The notes under the pieces are model-generated. The model did no database searches. It had not been told where the DNA came from and saw nothing but the letters and a program-made list of their open reading frames with translations. This document shows, one piece after another, positions 54,452 through 64,000 of a stretch of 64,000 nucleotides of DNA. Within the stretch, counting starts at the first letter, position 1. Each line of letters starts with the position of its first letter. Origin of the DNA: Massilia terrae (lineage in GTDB: Bacteria > Pseudomonadota > Gammaproteobacteria > Burkholderiales > Burkholderiaceae_D). The stretch is from contig NZ_JANUGU010000001.1 in the NCBI RefSeq assembly GCF_024753145.1, positions 1,178,001 to 1,242,000 on the forward strand, read 5' to 3'. Both the position numbers and the translations under genes were made by a program.

Positions 54452-54721
54452 ATGAACGATGTGCTCACCGGCGCCATCGCGATGGGTTCGATGGTCGTCG
54501 CGCTGTTCTTCCTGCGTTTCTGGCGGAACACCGGCGATCGCTTTTTCCTGTACTTCTCGCTGTCCTTCCTGATCGAGGGACTGCACCGCATCTATTCGAC
54601 GCTGCACGACAACGGCGGCGAAGATTCACCCACCCACTACGTCATCCGGGTCCTGGCATACGGCCTGATCCTGTGGGCCATCTTCGAGAAGAACTTGCCG
54701 CGCGAGAAGAAGTCCGGCTAG
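54452..54721 (+). CDS. Small membrane protein, sister of the preceding gene (DUF5985-like)
   Basis: An 89-residue protein with three hydrophobic helices and the same pattern (FFLRFWRNTGDRFFLYFSLSF). R-x-TG-x-R after helix 1 is shared with the upstream gene, so the pair arose by tandem duplication and may form a heteromeric membrane unit. The ATG follows AAAGGG, 2 bases after the previous stop. Confidence 0.75.
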   Translation: MNDVLTGAIAMGSMVVALFFLRFWRNTGDRFFLYFSLSFLIEGLHRIYSTLHDNGGEDSPTHYVIRVLAYGLILWAIFEKNLPREKKSG

Positions 54722-54784
54722 CGTGCGCCGCCCGCGGCTGGGGCAACGCGATAATGCCTTCCTACATCACCAAGGAGGCACCCC

Positions 54785-55003
54785 ATGGCTAGCAATGGTT
54801 CGCAGCGCGATTCGGCCCAGCCGGTCCGCTCCGACAAGCTGCTTCCGCCCGGCGACGACGACGGCGACGGCCGCTTCGACGTGGCCGAGGAAGTGAACCT
54901 CGACCAGCAATCCGACTCCGCCCGCCACATCGGCCAAGCTCCGGACGAGCTCGCTCCCGGCGTGCCAAACCAGCCGCCGCGCCCACCCGGCGCCACCCGC
55001 TGA
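54785..55003 (+). CDS. Small acidic hydrophilic protein, unknown
   Basis: A 72-residue protein, probably disordered, with an Asp-rich DDDGDGRFDVAEEV segment that resembles half an EF-hand. An AAGGAGG ribosome site precedes the ATG, which is strong support for translation. No family recognised. Confidence 0.65.
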   Translation: MASNGSQRDSAQPVRSDKLLPPGDDDGDGRFDVAEEVNLDQQSDSARHIGQAPDELAPGVPNQPPRPPGATR

Positions 55004-55192
55004 CGCTACTCACCGTAATGAAGCCGCGTACATCAAGGAATTGACAGCCGATCGGATGACTTCTACATTGTTCGCTGAACATAGGCACAGGAAGGCCGGG
55101 CGCGCCGCGGCGCTTCCCTCGGCCTCGGCGACCATGAACGTCATCCCATCGCAGCCAGTTGCGGCACCCCGCGCCCGTCCGGGAGCGGCGCC

Positions 55193-57157
<1,965 letters not shown>

Positions 57158-57161
57158 GCCG

Positions 57162-57587
57162 CTACCACTGCAGCGACAGCAGCAGCTGCGCCATGCGCGG
57201 CCAGCACAGGCGCCCCAGGTCCCCGCGTGCGGCGAAGCGGTAGCCATCCGCTTCCGGGGTCGGCTTGCCAGTCACGCGGTGTGCGAAGAAGCTGGTGCAG
57301 ACCAGTTCTTCCAGCGTCCCCAGTTCGTCGCCGGCCTCGACCCGGAACAGGTGCAGGCGCTTGTCCGGCCGGTAGGCGAATTCGCCGAGGTCCTCGAACC
57401 GCTCCGGCGCGAACGCGATCCCGGCTTCCTCGCGCAGCTCGCGCATTGCCGCTTCGAGCGCGGACTCGCCCGGATCCTGCATGCCCTTCGGGATATCCCA
57501 TTTGGCCGTGTGCGTCACGTGGCACAGCAGCAGTTCGCCGTGCGCATTCTTCACCAGTACGCCGCACGACAGGCCGATCGCGCTCAC
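57162..57587 (-). CDS. Nudix hydrolase
   Basis: A 141-residue pyrophosphohydrolase. The Nudix box GMQDPGESALEAAMRELREEAGI fits G-x5-E-x7-REUxEE-x-GU exactly. N-terminal SCGVLVKNAHGELLLCHVTHTAKWDIPKG. It begins with GTG at 57587, overlapping the stop of the large hybrid kinase by 4 bases, an unusual partnership. Substrate unknown; MutT-like or dinucleotide polyphosphate activity is possible. Confidence 0.9.
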   Translation of the reverse strand: MSAIGLSCGVLVKNAHGELLLCHVTHTAKWDIPKGMQDPGESALEAAMRELREEAGIAFAPERFEDLGEFAYRPDKRLHLFRVEAGDELGTLEELVCTSFFAHRVTGKPTPEADGYRFAARGDLGRLCWPRMAQLLLSLQW

Positions 57588-60500
57588 AGGCGCTCCTCGG
57601 CTGCGGCAAAGGCCTGCTCCAGCGCCTCGAAGCTGACCGGCTTGGTCAGGTGCTGGTCGAAGCCGGCCTCCTGCGATTGCGACAGGTCGCTGGCCGCGCC
57701 CCAGCCGGTCAGCGCGATCAGCACCACGCGTTCCAGCCCGTCCGTGCGGCGGATCGCGCGCGCCACCTCGTGCCCGCTCATGCCGGGCAGGCCGATGTCG
57801 AGGAACACCAGGTCGGGCTCGAATTCCTGCGCCAGACGCAAGCCGGACGGGCCGTCATGCGCCATGCGCGTCGTGTGTCCCAAGAGGCGCAGCAATTCGA
57901 CGAGGCTCTCGGCGGCATCGGCATTGTCGTCCACCACCAGCACGCGCAGCGGCCGCTGGCCGATTGTGACGCCATCCGCGTCATCCGGCCGCATGGCGGT
58001 CTGCCGCACCGTAGCCGACAGCGGCAGGCGCACGGTAAAGGTGCTGCCTTTGCCGGCGCCGTCGCTGGCCGCGTTGACGCGGCCGCCGTGCAGCTCGACC
58101 AGCCTGCGCACCAGCGACAGCCCGATCCCGAGGCCGCCCTGGGCCCGGTCCAGGTTGCTGCGCACTTGCGTGAACATCTCGAACACCGAGCCGAGCGATT
58201 CGGCCGGAATGCCGACCCCGGTATCGGTCACCGCGACCACTGCCTGGCCATCCTCGCGCCGCGCCTCGACGCTCACGTGGCCGCCGGACGGCGTGTACTT
58301 TGCCGCGTTATTGAGCAGGTTGGACAGCACCTGCACCAACCGGGTGGCGTCGGCCTCCATCCCGAGCGGCTCGTCGGGCAGCTGCACCGACAGGCTATGC
58401 CCGCTGCTCTCGATCAGGGCTGCGCTGGTCTCGAGCGCGGTAGCGACGATCGCGCGCAGGTCCACCGGCCGCTTCTTCAGTTCGATCTTGCCGCGCGTGA
58501 TGCGCGCGATGTCGAGCAGGTCGTCGACCAGGTGGATCAGGTGCCCCAGCTGGCGCTCCATCATGTCGGTGACACGGTCGGAGCCGCCGTGGCCACCGAG
58601 GCGCAGCAGGTCCAGGCCGGTGCGGATCGGCGCCAGCGGATTGCGCAGTTCATGCGCCAGCGTGGCCAGGAACTCGCTCTTGCGGTGATCGGCCTCCGAC
58701 AGGTCGGCGGCGATGCGGCGCAGCGCGTCCTCGGAACGCTTGTGCTCCGTGATGTCACGCGTGACTGTCGCCAGACCGAGGTTGTTGCCCTGCGCGTCGC
58801 GCACCACGAAGCCCTTGAAGTAGACCGGGAAGGTGGTCTCGCTACGGACCCGCGCGAAGCGCAGCTCGCCCTCCCATTGGGCGGCCTCGCCGGTCAGCGC
58901 CGGCAGCACCACGCCCCGCATGAAGTCGCGCGAATCGGGGGCGACGAAATCGATCAGGCGCCAGGCCTCGATGTTCGCATCCGGCGCCAACCCGGCCAGC
59001 GCGCGCCCGGCCGGATTCAGCCAGATGCCGCCGGCGTCCGGCGTGAACAGGCCGATAAAATCGGTCGACTGCTCGGCCACCGCCGCCAGACGACGCACGC
59101 CCTCCTCGGCGCGGTGGCGCTCGGTCTGGTCGCGGAAGAACAGCGCGATCCCGCCGTCCGGCGTCGGGAAGCTGTCGATCTCGAACCAACTCCCGTACTG
59201 GTTGAGCCAGGCCTCGACGTGCGCGCGCTCGCGCCGCGCGGCGGTGCGGCGGTAGGCCAGTTCGCGCACCGTGCCCGAGACGTGCGGGAACACTTCCCAG
59301 AAGTTGGCGCCGACGATGTCCTCGCGCTGCATGCGCGTGGCCTGTTCCGCGGCGCGGTTGGCGTAGGTGATGCGCCACTGCTCGTCGATCGCGAGGAAGC
59401 CGTCGCTCATGCTTTCCAGGATCGCACGCGAGCGCTCCTCGGCGGCCTGGCGTTCGCGCGCCTCGTGGCGCTGGCCGATCACCAGCGAGCCGGTGTTGGC
59501 CAGCAGCTCCATCGCCTGCGCCTCGTGCGGCGGGCGCTCGCTGCTGTCGTAGTAGTACCAGCAGAAGGTGCCCAGCAGCGCGCCCGACGGCGCCAGGATC
59601 GGCACCGCGCGCGCGGCGCGCAGGCCATGCGCCAGCGCGATCCCGCGTGCTCCCTCCCACAGCGGATCGGTCTCGATGTCCGGGCAGGATACCGGCTCCG
59701 CGCGCCAGGCCGCCGCGCCACTGCAGCCGGCCAGCGGCCCGATCTTCATATTGTCGAGCGCGGTGCGCAGGTCGGACGGCAATGAGGGCGCGGCCGCGTG
59801 GCGCAGGTAGCCGTCCGGTTCCGCCAGCTGGACCGAGGCCAGCGCCTGGCCGCCCGCATAATCCTCGGCGGTGCGGGCCAGTACGTCCAGCACGTCGGCC
59901 AGCGGCGCGTCGCTTACCGCCAATTCCAGCGCGCCGCGCTGGCCGAGCGCCAGCAGGTTGGCGCGGGTGCGTTCGGTCACCTCGACGCCGTGCATCAGCA
60001 CCCCGGAGATCGTCCCCGACGGATCGCGCAGCGCCATGTAGACGAAATCGACGAAGTGCTCCTCCATGCCTTCGGGCGAGGCGGCGGAGCGCAGCAGCAT
60101 GCGCACATTACTGCCCTCATAAGGCTCGCCGCTGCGGTAGACGCCGTCGAGCAGCTCAAGGAAGCCCTGCCCTTCCACCTCCGGCAGCACCTCCCGAACG
60201 GGACGCCCGATCACTTCGCGCACGCCGATCAGTGCCAGGAAGCGCTCATTGACCATGTCGAACACGTGCTCCGGGCCGCGCATCACGGCCATGAAGGCAG
60301 GCGCGCGGTAGAAGATCTCGATCATGCGGTCGTTAGCGGCACGCAGCTCGCGGTACAGGTGCTCGCGTTCGGCTTCGGCATGACGCCGGCCCGTGATGTC
60401 GGTGAAGGTCAGCACGGCCCCGGCGGCGCGTCCGCCGACCACCATCGGGTGCACCGAGAACGCCACCGGCAACTGGCTGCCGTCCCTGCGCCAAAAAACG

Positions 60501-61222
60501 GTTTCGCTGCGCAGCACCCGGCCCTCGGACGCCGCGCGCAGGATGTCGCATTGGTCGGCGGGATAGGGCCTGCCATCGGCATGGTGACGGTGGATGCGCG
60601 CATGTGGCGCGCTGCCCAGCATGTCGCCCGGCCGGTCGTTCAGCATGGCGGCGGCGGCCGCGTTGACGAAGGTGCAGGTGCCCGCCATATCGAGGCCGAT
60701 GATGCCCTCGCCCGACGATTCAAGCAGCAGCGCAAACCGCTCCATGCTCTCGCCCAGCTGTTGCTCGCTGCGCGCCAGGCGCTCGGAGGCGTCGCGGTGG
60801 CGTTCGGCCTCCAGCCTCGCCAGTTCGGCCGTCTTCCGGTACAACTCGACGAACACGGCCGCCTTGGCCCGCAACATTTGCGGATCGAAGGGCTTGGCCA
60901 GGCAATCGGCCGCGCCCAGGCCGTACGCCTGCTCCAGCTGCGGCGCCTCGCATTGGCCGGCGGTCATGAAGATGATCGGCACGCTGGCCGTGCGTGGGTG
61001 CTGACGGATCAGCTGCGCGGTCTCGAAGCCATCCATCGCCGGCATCCGCACGTCCAGCAGCACCAGCGCGAAATCCTGTGCCAGCAGCGCCCGCAGCGCG
61101 GCCGCGCCCGAATCGGCGGTCACCAGTTCCGCGCCGAGTTCGGCCAGCACGGAAGCGAGGGCGGCAAGGTTGGCGGGCTGGTCGTCGACGAGCAGGATAC
61201 GCGTTGGGAGGTCGGCAATCAT
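57584..61222 (-). CDS. Large multi-PAS/GAF hybrid histidine kinase
   Basis: A 1212-residue soluble kinase. Order: N-terminal receiver (Asp57 in LVLLDVRMPAMDG); PAS domains around 165-290, 300-425, 620-735 and 740-850, with a GAF-like domain (about 430-600) between the second and third; HisKA with His about 857 (LAHELRNPLAP); HATPase (NLLNNAAKYT, DTGVGI, GLGIGLSL); C-terminal receiver with Asp about 1142 (FLDIGLPGMSG). Starts at the ATG at 61222, where the receiver begins. Its C-terminal half closely resembles the kinases at 20180 and 55193. Confidence 0.92.
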   Translation of the reverse strand: MIADLPTRILLVDDQPANLAALASVLAELGAELVTADSGAAALRALLAQDFALVLLDVRMPAMDGFETAQLIRQHPRTASVPIIFMTAGQCEAPQLEQAYGLGAADCLAKPFDPQMLRAKAAVFVELYRKTAELARLEAERHRDASERLARSEQQLGESMERFALLLESSGEGIIGLDMAGTCTFVNAAAAAMLNDRPGDMLGSAPHARIHRHHADGRPYPADQCDILRAASEGRVLRSETVFWRRDGSQLPVAFSVHPMVVGGRAAGAVLTFTDITGRRHAEAEREHLYRELRAANDRMIEIFYRAPAFMAVMRGPEHVFDMVNERFLALIGVREVIGRPVREVLPEVEGQGFLELLDGVYRSGEPYEGSNVRMLLRSAASPEGMEEHFVDFVYMALRDPSGTISGVLMHGVEVTERTRANLLALGQRGALELAVSDAPLADVLDVLARTAEDYAGGQALASVQLAEPDGYLRHAAAPSLPSDLRTALDNMKIGPLAGCSGAAAWRAEPVSCPDIETDPLWEGARGIALAHGLRAARAVPILAPSGALLGTFCWYYYDSSERPPHEAQAMELLANTGSLVIGQRHEARERQAAEERSRAILESMSDGFLAIDEQWRITYANRAAEQATRMQREDIVGANFWEVFPHVSGTVRELAYRRTAARRERAHVEAWLNQYGSWFEIDSFPTPDGGIALFFRDQTERHRAEEGVRRLAAVAEQSTDFIGLFTPDAGGIWLNPAGRALAGLAPDANIEAWRLIDFVAPDSRDFMRGVVLPALTGEAAQWEGELRFARVRSETTFPVYFKGFVVRDAQGNNLGLATVTRDITEHKRSEDALRRIAADLSEADHRKSEFLATLAHELRNPLAPIRTGLDLLRLGGHGGSDRVTDMMERQLGHLIHLVDDLLDIARITRGKIELKKRPVDLRAIVATALETSAALIESSGHSLSVQLPDEPLGMEADATRLVQVLSNLLNNAAKYTPSGGHVSVEARREDGQAVVAVTDTGVGIPAESLGSVFEMFTQVRSNLDRAQGGLGIGLSLVRRLVELHGGRVNAASDGAGKGSTFTVRLPLSATVRQTAMRPDDADGVTIGQRPLRVLVVDDNADAAESLVELLRLLGHTTRMAHDGPSGLRLAQEFEPDLVFLDIGLPGMSGHEVARAIRRTDGLERVVLIALTGWGAASDLSQSQEAGFDQHLTKPVSFEALEQAFAAAEERL

Positions 61223-61358
61223 GGCCCGTTGGCAGGGTGATAGATGCAGATTTGCCAATGTATGACGGGGCCTTCCGAATGTCAATTGTGCGCACCCCGG
61301 GCCCGCTCTCGCCGACACTAAGCCCCTTGCGGAAAAGGTGAAATGCCAAAGGATGAGA

Positions 61359-61730
61359 ATGGATCTATCGCTGCTGCAAGACCCACTTGCAAGCTGGGGC
61401 GCGGCGCTGTTGGTGTTCGCGGCTTCGGTCGCCGCGCTGTACGGCGTGCGCTACCTGCTGTTGTGCCGCCTGCGCGCGATCGCCGCCCGCACTGAAACCA
61501 AACTCGACGACTTCGTGGTCACCGTGCTGTCCTCCACCCACACGCTGTCGATCTGGGTGGTCGGCATCTATCTCGGCATCCGGAACGTGGCGCGCGGCCC
61601 GCGCCGCCACCCGTTTCGCCGCTGCGGCAGGGTTCCACAAAACACTGAAATCGGGCACCAGAGACAGCCGGACGCATCCTACAAGGCAGCCCTGTCCCGT
61701 CCTATTCTGCGCGTCCGATGCGCCACTTAA
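61359..61730 (+). pseudogene. Truncated MscS-type mechanosensitive channel gene
   Basis: The first 75 or so residues look like the N-terminal membrane part of an MscS-family channel: LLVFAASVAALYGVRYLLL, RTETKLDDFVVTVLSSTHTLSIWVVGIYLGIRNVA. After GIRNVA the reading becomes Arg/Pro-rich and non-membrane to the stop, and the pore helix and beta domain are missing. The AAAGGA site before 61359 suggests that the start survives. The remainder was probably deleted; the following gene begins 89 bases later. Confidence 0.6.
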
Positions 61731-61819
61731 GATGGCCTCGCCTCTCCCCGATCGGCCTGTCAGTGGACACTGATCCGGCAGGGGAAGCTGTATCCCATTA
61801 TTCCTACAGGAGAACGATC

Positions 61820-62122
61820 ATGGCATCGAATCAAGGTGGCAACAAGCAGAGCGGCAGCAACAGCAACCGCGGTTTTGCGTCGATGGATCCGCAAAAGCAG
61901 CGTGAAATCGCCTCGGAAGGCGGACGCGCAGCCCACGCTTCCGGCAATGCCCACGAGTTCAACTCGCAAGAGGCACGCGAGGCCGGCAAACAGTCGCACA
62001 AGAACGACAACCAGCAGAGCGGCAGCAGCTCCGGTTCGCAGTCGGGCTCGCGCTCGGGTTCCAGCTCGCAGTCCGGTAACCAGGGCAGCCAGGGCAGCCA
62101 GGGCGGCCATAATCGTAAATAA
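61820..62122 (+). CDS. KGG-type general stress protein
   Basis: A 100-residue hydrophilic protein. The stress-motif half reads GFASMDPQKQREIASEGG and HEFNSQEAREAGKQSHK, the KGG repeat plan of YciG/conidiation-type proteins. The second half is a Gly/Ser/Gln low-complexity tail. CAGGAGA precedes the ATG. Such proteins accumulate in stationary phase or desiccation. The REP-like hairpin at 62234 follows. Confidence 0.85.
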   Translation: MASNQGGNKQSGSNSNRGFASMDPQKQREIASEGGRAAHASGNAHEFNSQEAREAGKQSHKNDNQQSGSSSGSQSGSRSGSSSQSGNQGSQGSQGGHNRK

Positions 62123-62233
62123 ACCCGGGTTGTGACGCGCCTGCGGGCGTGTCATCATCGAGCCGACGCGGACCAAAGGAATACGGTGGTCCGCGTTTTT
62201 ATTTGCGCTTTCGCCGTTGATAGACAACGCAAT

Positions 62234-62263
62234 ACGACGTTCCCGCCGGCGCGGGAACGTCGT
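62234..62263. repeat. REP-like palindrome between convergent genes
   Basis: ACGACGTTCCCGC-CGGC-GCGGGAACGTCGT is nearly a perfect palindrome, with the family tag ACGACG/CGTCGT on both ends. It lies between the stop of the KGG protein gene and the stop of the FAD-oxidoreductase fusion at 62277, so it may terminate both. Confidence 0.8.
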
Positions 62264-62276
62264 TCACATACTTGGC

Positions 62277-64000
62277 TTACTCTGCGTGGGCCGTCTGTTG
62301 GGCTTCCGTTGGCGGCTTGGCCGCCTCGCGTTTCGCCGCCTGCAGCGCCAGCACCGAATCCGCAGCCTTCTTACCAGCCAGCAGCGCGTGGTCGGAGTTG
62401 TAGTACTCCCACTCGCTGTAGCGGCCGGCCAGCGTGATGTCGAACTGCTTCAGCCAGTTCTTGCAGGTCTCGACATTCTTGGCGCGGTTGTGGTCGTACA
62501 GCACGTAGGCGATCGGCATGTCGACCTGATTGGCGGCCAGGATCTTGTCGCCCGGCTGGATCATGCCCACCTTGCGGCAATCCTCGATCGCGCGGGCGAT
62601 CAACTCGTCGCCATCGACCGGCAGCGGCTTGTACGGCGAGTAGGAAATCTCGCAGGTGAAGCCGAAGCCGCCCGGCGGATTGCACTGCGGGCTGGCGTTA
62701 CCTTGCACGAAGATGCGGTGGAAGATCGAATCTTCCGGGTAATAGATCCAGTGCTTGTCGGTGGCGACACGGTCGATGCCGATGTTCACGCAGCGAATCG
62801 ACACATGGCGCAGGCCCTTGGCCGCCGTGCGCACCTCTTGCGGCGCCTCGTCGCCGATCAGGCGAATCAGCTCGGGCAGCGGCATCGTCGACACCAGGTT
62901 GTCGTAACGGAAGCGGCGGCCATCGGCCAGCGCTACGACGTGCTCGCGCGGCAGCACCTGCACCACATCGGCATTGGTTTCCACCTTGCCCTTGATATGC
63001 GGCTTGAAGCCATCCATCAGCGCCTGGAAGCCACCCTTCAGCGGATAGCCGAAGCGTGCGTTCGGCCCCATCGGTTTGGCGACCGGCTCCAGCGCGCCGG
63101 AAATGATTTCCTCCAGGTTCGGCAGCGGCACCCGTCCGCCCAGCCACGAGGTCTCCATCTCGGTCAGCGGCACGGTCCAGATCTTGCGGTTGTACGGGAT
63201 CGCGAAATGCTTGGCGATGCCCTTGCCCCAGACCTTGTAGATGAACTGCTCGAAATTGCGCACCTGGCCCTTGACCGACTTGTCGGTGTTGCAGACATCC
63301 GAGGTGCCATCGGCGCAGCAATCCTCGATCTGCTGGGCGGCAGCCGCTTCAGCCTGGTCGTCGACGCCATAGCGCGCTTCGATCGCGCCCATCACGCATT
63401 CGGTGATGACATTCGGCGGCAGGCCGTACAGTGCCCCCTGGAAAGGGTAGCGCGTGTAGGTGCCCTTGCTGTAGACCCAGGCTTCGCGGTTCTGCCAGTG
63501 CACGTTGTCGCCCAGCAGTACCTCGTACATCTTCAGCACGTAGGGGTCGTTGGAGAACATGATGTGGCCGGCGTAGTCGAAGGTGAAGCCCTTGTCTTCG
63601 ATCGAGCGGCACCAGCCGCCGATGGTCGGGTTACGCTCCAGCAGCACGGTGTCGGCAGGCAAGTGGTAGGCCGCGGACAGGCCGGTCGGGCCGCCGCCGA
63701 TGATCACGTTGCGGTAATTGGCCTTCTGCGAAGCGTGGACCGGCAGGGAATTGACTTGCGCGCCCGCATCGCCGGTGTGTGCAACCAGGCGATGCGCCTT
63801 GTTGCCCGGCGCGGTGCCCTGGATCAGCTCGTGCATGCGGGTCGCGGTGTTGTGCCAGGATGTCTTCGCGACGATATCGCGCATGCGCTGGGTCTGCGCG
63901 GCTTTCTCGCTTGCGCTCATCGCCAGCGCACGCTCGCAGGCGGCGATGAACTGCTCCGGTGTTTCGGCGATGGCGACCACGTCGCCGTACGGCACCTTGA
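62277..64000 (-). CDS. Glycosyltransferase/FAD-dependent oxidoreductase fusion, C-terminal part (cut by window edge)
   Basis: The reverse-strand frame is open to base 64000. The first 60 or so visible residues (AIAETPEQFIAACERALAMSA, MRDIVAKTSWHNTATRMHELI) read like the C-terminal end of a GT4-type glycosyltransferase. A linker follows, then a complete UDP-galactopyranose-mutase/amine-oxidase-like domain: VIIGGGPTGLSAAYHL, LLERNPTIGGWCRS, FDYAGHIMFSNDPYV, NLVSTMPLPELIRLIGDEA and a C-terminal FAD-binding WEYYNSDHALLAGKKAADSVLAL. The true start lies outside. Probably surface-polysaccharide sugar modification. Confidence 0.82.
   Translation of the reverse strand, partial: KVPYGDVVAIAETPEQFIAACERALAMSASEKAAQTQRMRDIVAKTSWHNTATRMHELIQGTAPGNKAHRLVAHTGDAGAQVNSLPVHASQKANYRNVIIGGGPTGLSAAYHLPADTVLLERNPTIGGWCRSIEDKGFTFDYAGHIMFSNDPYVLKMYEVLLGDNVHWQNREAWVYSKGTYTRYPFQGALYGLPPNVITECVMGAIEARYGVDDQAEAAAAQQIEDCCADGTSDVCNTDKSVKGQVRNFEQFIYKVWGKGIAKHFAIPYNRKIWTVPLTEMETSWLGGRVPLPNLEEIISGALEPVAKPMGPNARFGYPLKGGFQALMDGFKPHIKGKVETNADVVQVLPREHVVALADGRRFRYDNLVSTMPLPELIRLIGDEAPQEVRTAAKGLRHVSIRCVNIGIDRVATDKHWIYYPEDSIFHRIFVQGNASPQCNPPGGFGFTCEISYSPYKPLPVDGDELIARAIEDCRKVGMIQPGDKILAANQVDMPIAYVLYDHNRAKNVETCKNWLKQFDITLAGRYSEWEYYNSDHALLAGKKAADSVLALQAAKREAAKPPTEAQQTAHAE

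Noticed and set aside
57227..59785. 852-codon forward frame opposite the large hybrid kinase
   Set aside because: Antisense shadow; repeated RQAQ/HRAR-like composition and no domain.

Overview
The window is GC-rich, densely coded DNA from a free-living betaproteobacterium. It most resembles an Oxalobacteraceae genome of the Massilia/Telluria/Duganella type. This is inferred from protein families (exosortase-A associated enzymes, CHASE3/PAS hybrid kinases, KGG stress protein, quinolinate genes, PHA synthase) and from REP-like palindromes between genes, not from a 16S gene. No tRNA, rRNA, CRISPR array, integrase or intact insertion sequence was seen, so it reads as ordinary chromosome with a few accessory patches.

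Layout. 1-871: start of an Lhr-like helicase, cut by the window edge. 985-6734: plant-polysaccharide genes (GH51 arabinofuranosidase, a decayed GH95 remnant, a large Tat-exported DUF4450-like protein). 6762-14024: a DHFR-fold reductase, a LacI regulator and a reverse-strand set of ROK kinase, CutC, two amino-acid-type ABC permeases, ATPase, glycosylasparaginase-like hydrolase and solute-binding protein. A perfect 16-bp palindrome lies in front of the transporter genes. I read this as a salvage system for GlcNAc-asparagine or a similar amino-sugar/amino-acid conjugate. 14185-26848: Dps, a UBP zinc finger protein, pectate lyase, a LysR/NAD-binding pair, a hybrid kinase, a SYLF protein, a Csp-like copper protein, PnuC and several small proteins.

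26957-34411 is the most unusual part. A FeeM-like N-acyl amino acid synthase is translationally coupled to a 4-cresol-dehydrogenase-like flavoprotein. Next to it are four homologues of exosortase-A (XrtA) locus enzymes: a glycosyltransferase, an asparagine-synthase-type amidotransferase, and hydrolases 2 and 1. No exosortase or PEP-CTERM protein is in the window. The glycosyltransferase, the amidotransferase and hydrolase 1 have each lost the residues expected at their catalytic motifs, and the amidotransferase also carries a frameshift.

34517-43045: NAD metabolism (nadB, nadC, nadA, a sirtuin) with a DMT exporter, a lipase-like hydrolase and a YbiT-type ABC-F ATPase. 43215-47020: a small membrane protein, LD-carboxypeptidase, a hydrolase, and the tRNA-modification set tadA-queD-queE. 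47208-50621: an orphan NarX-type kinase, a PAS-GGDEF cyclase and a repeat-containing stress protein. 50778-55003: a PHA synthase, a secreted nuclease, a three-gene operon with two sister membrane proteins, and small proteins. 55193-61222: two large convergent hybrid kinases, with a Nudix hydrolase coupled to the larger. 61359-64000: a truncated MscS-like gene, a KGG stress protein, and the end of a glycosyltransferase/FAD-oxidoreductase fusion.

REP-like palindromes sharing a CGTCG(T)TCCCGC...GCGGGAACGACG plan occur at six intergenic sites, several between convergent genes where they may also act as terminators. Long open frames opposite the real genes, a by-product of high GC, were left out.
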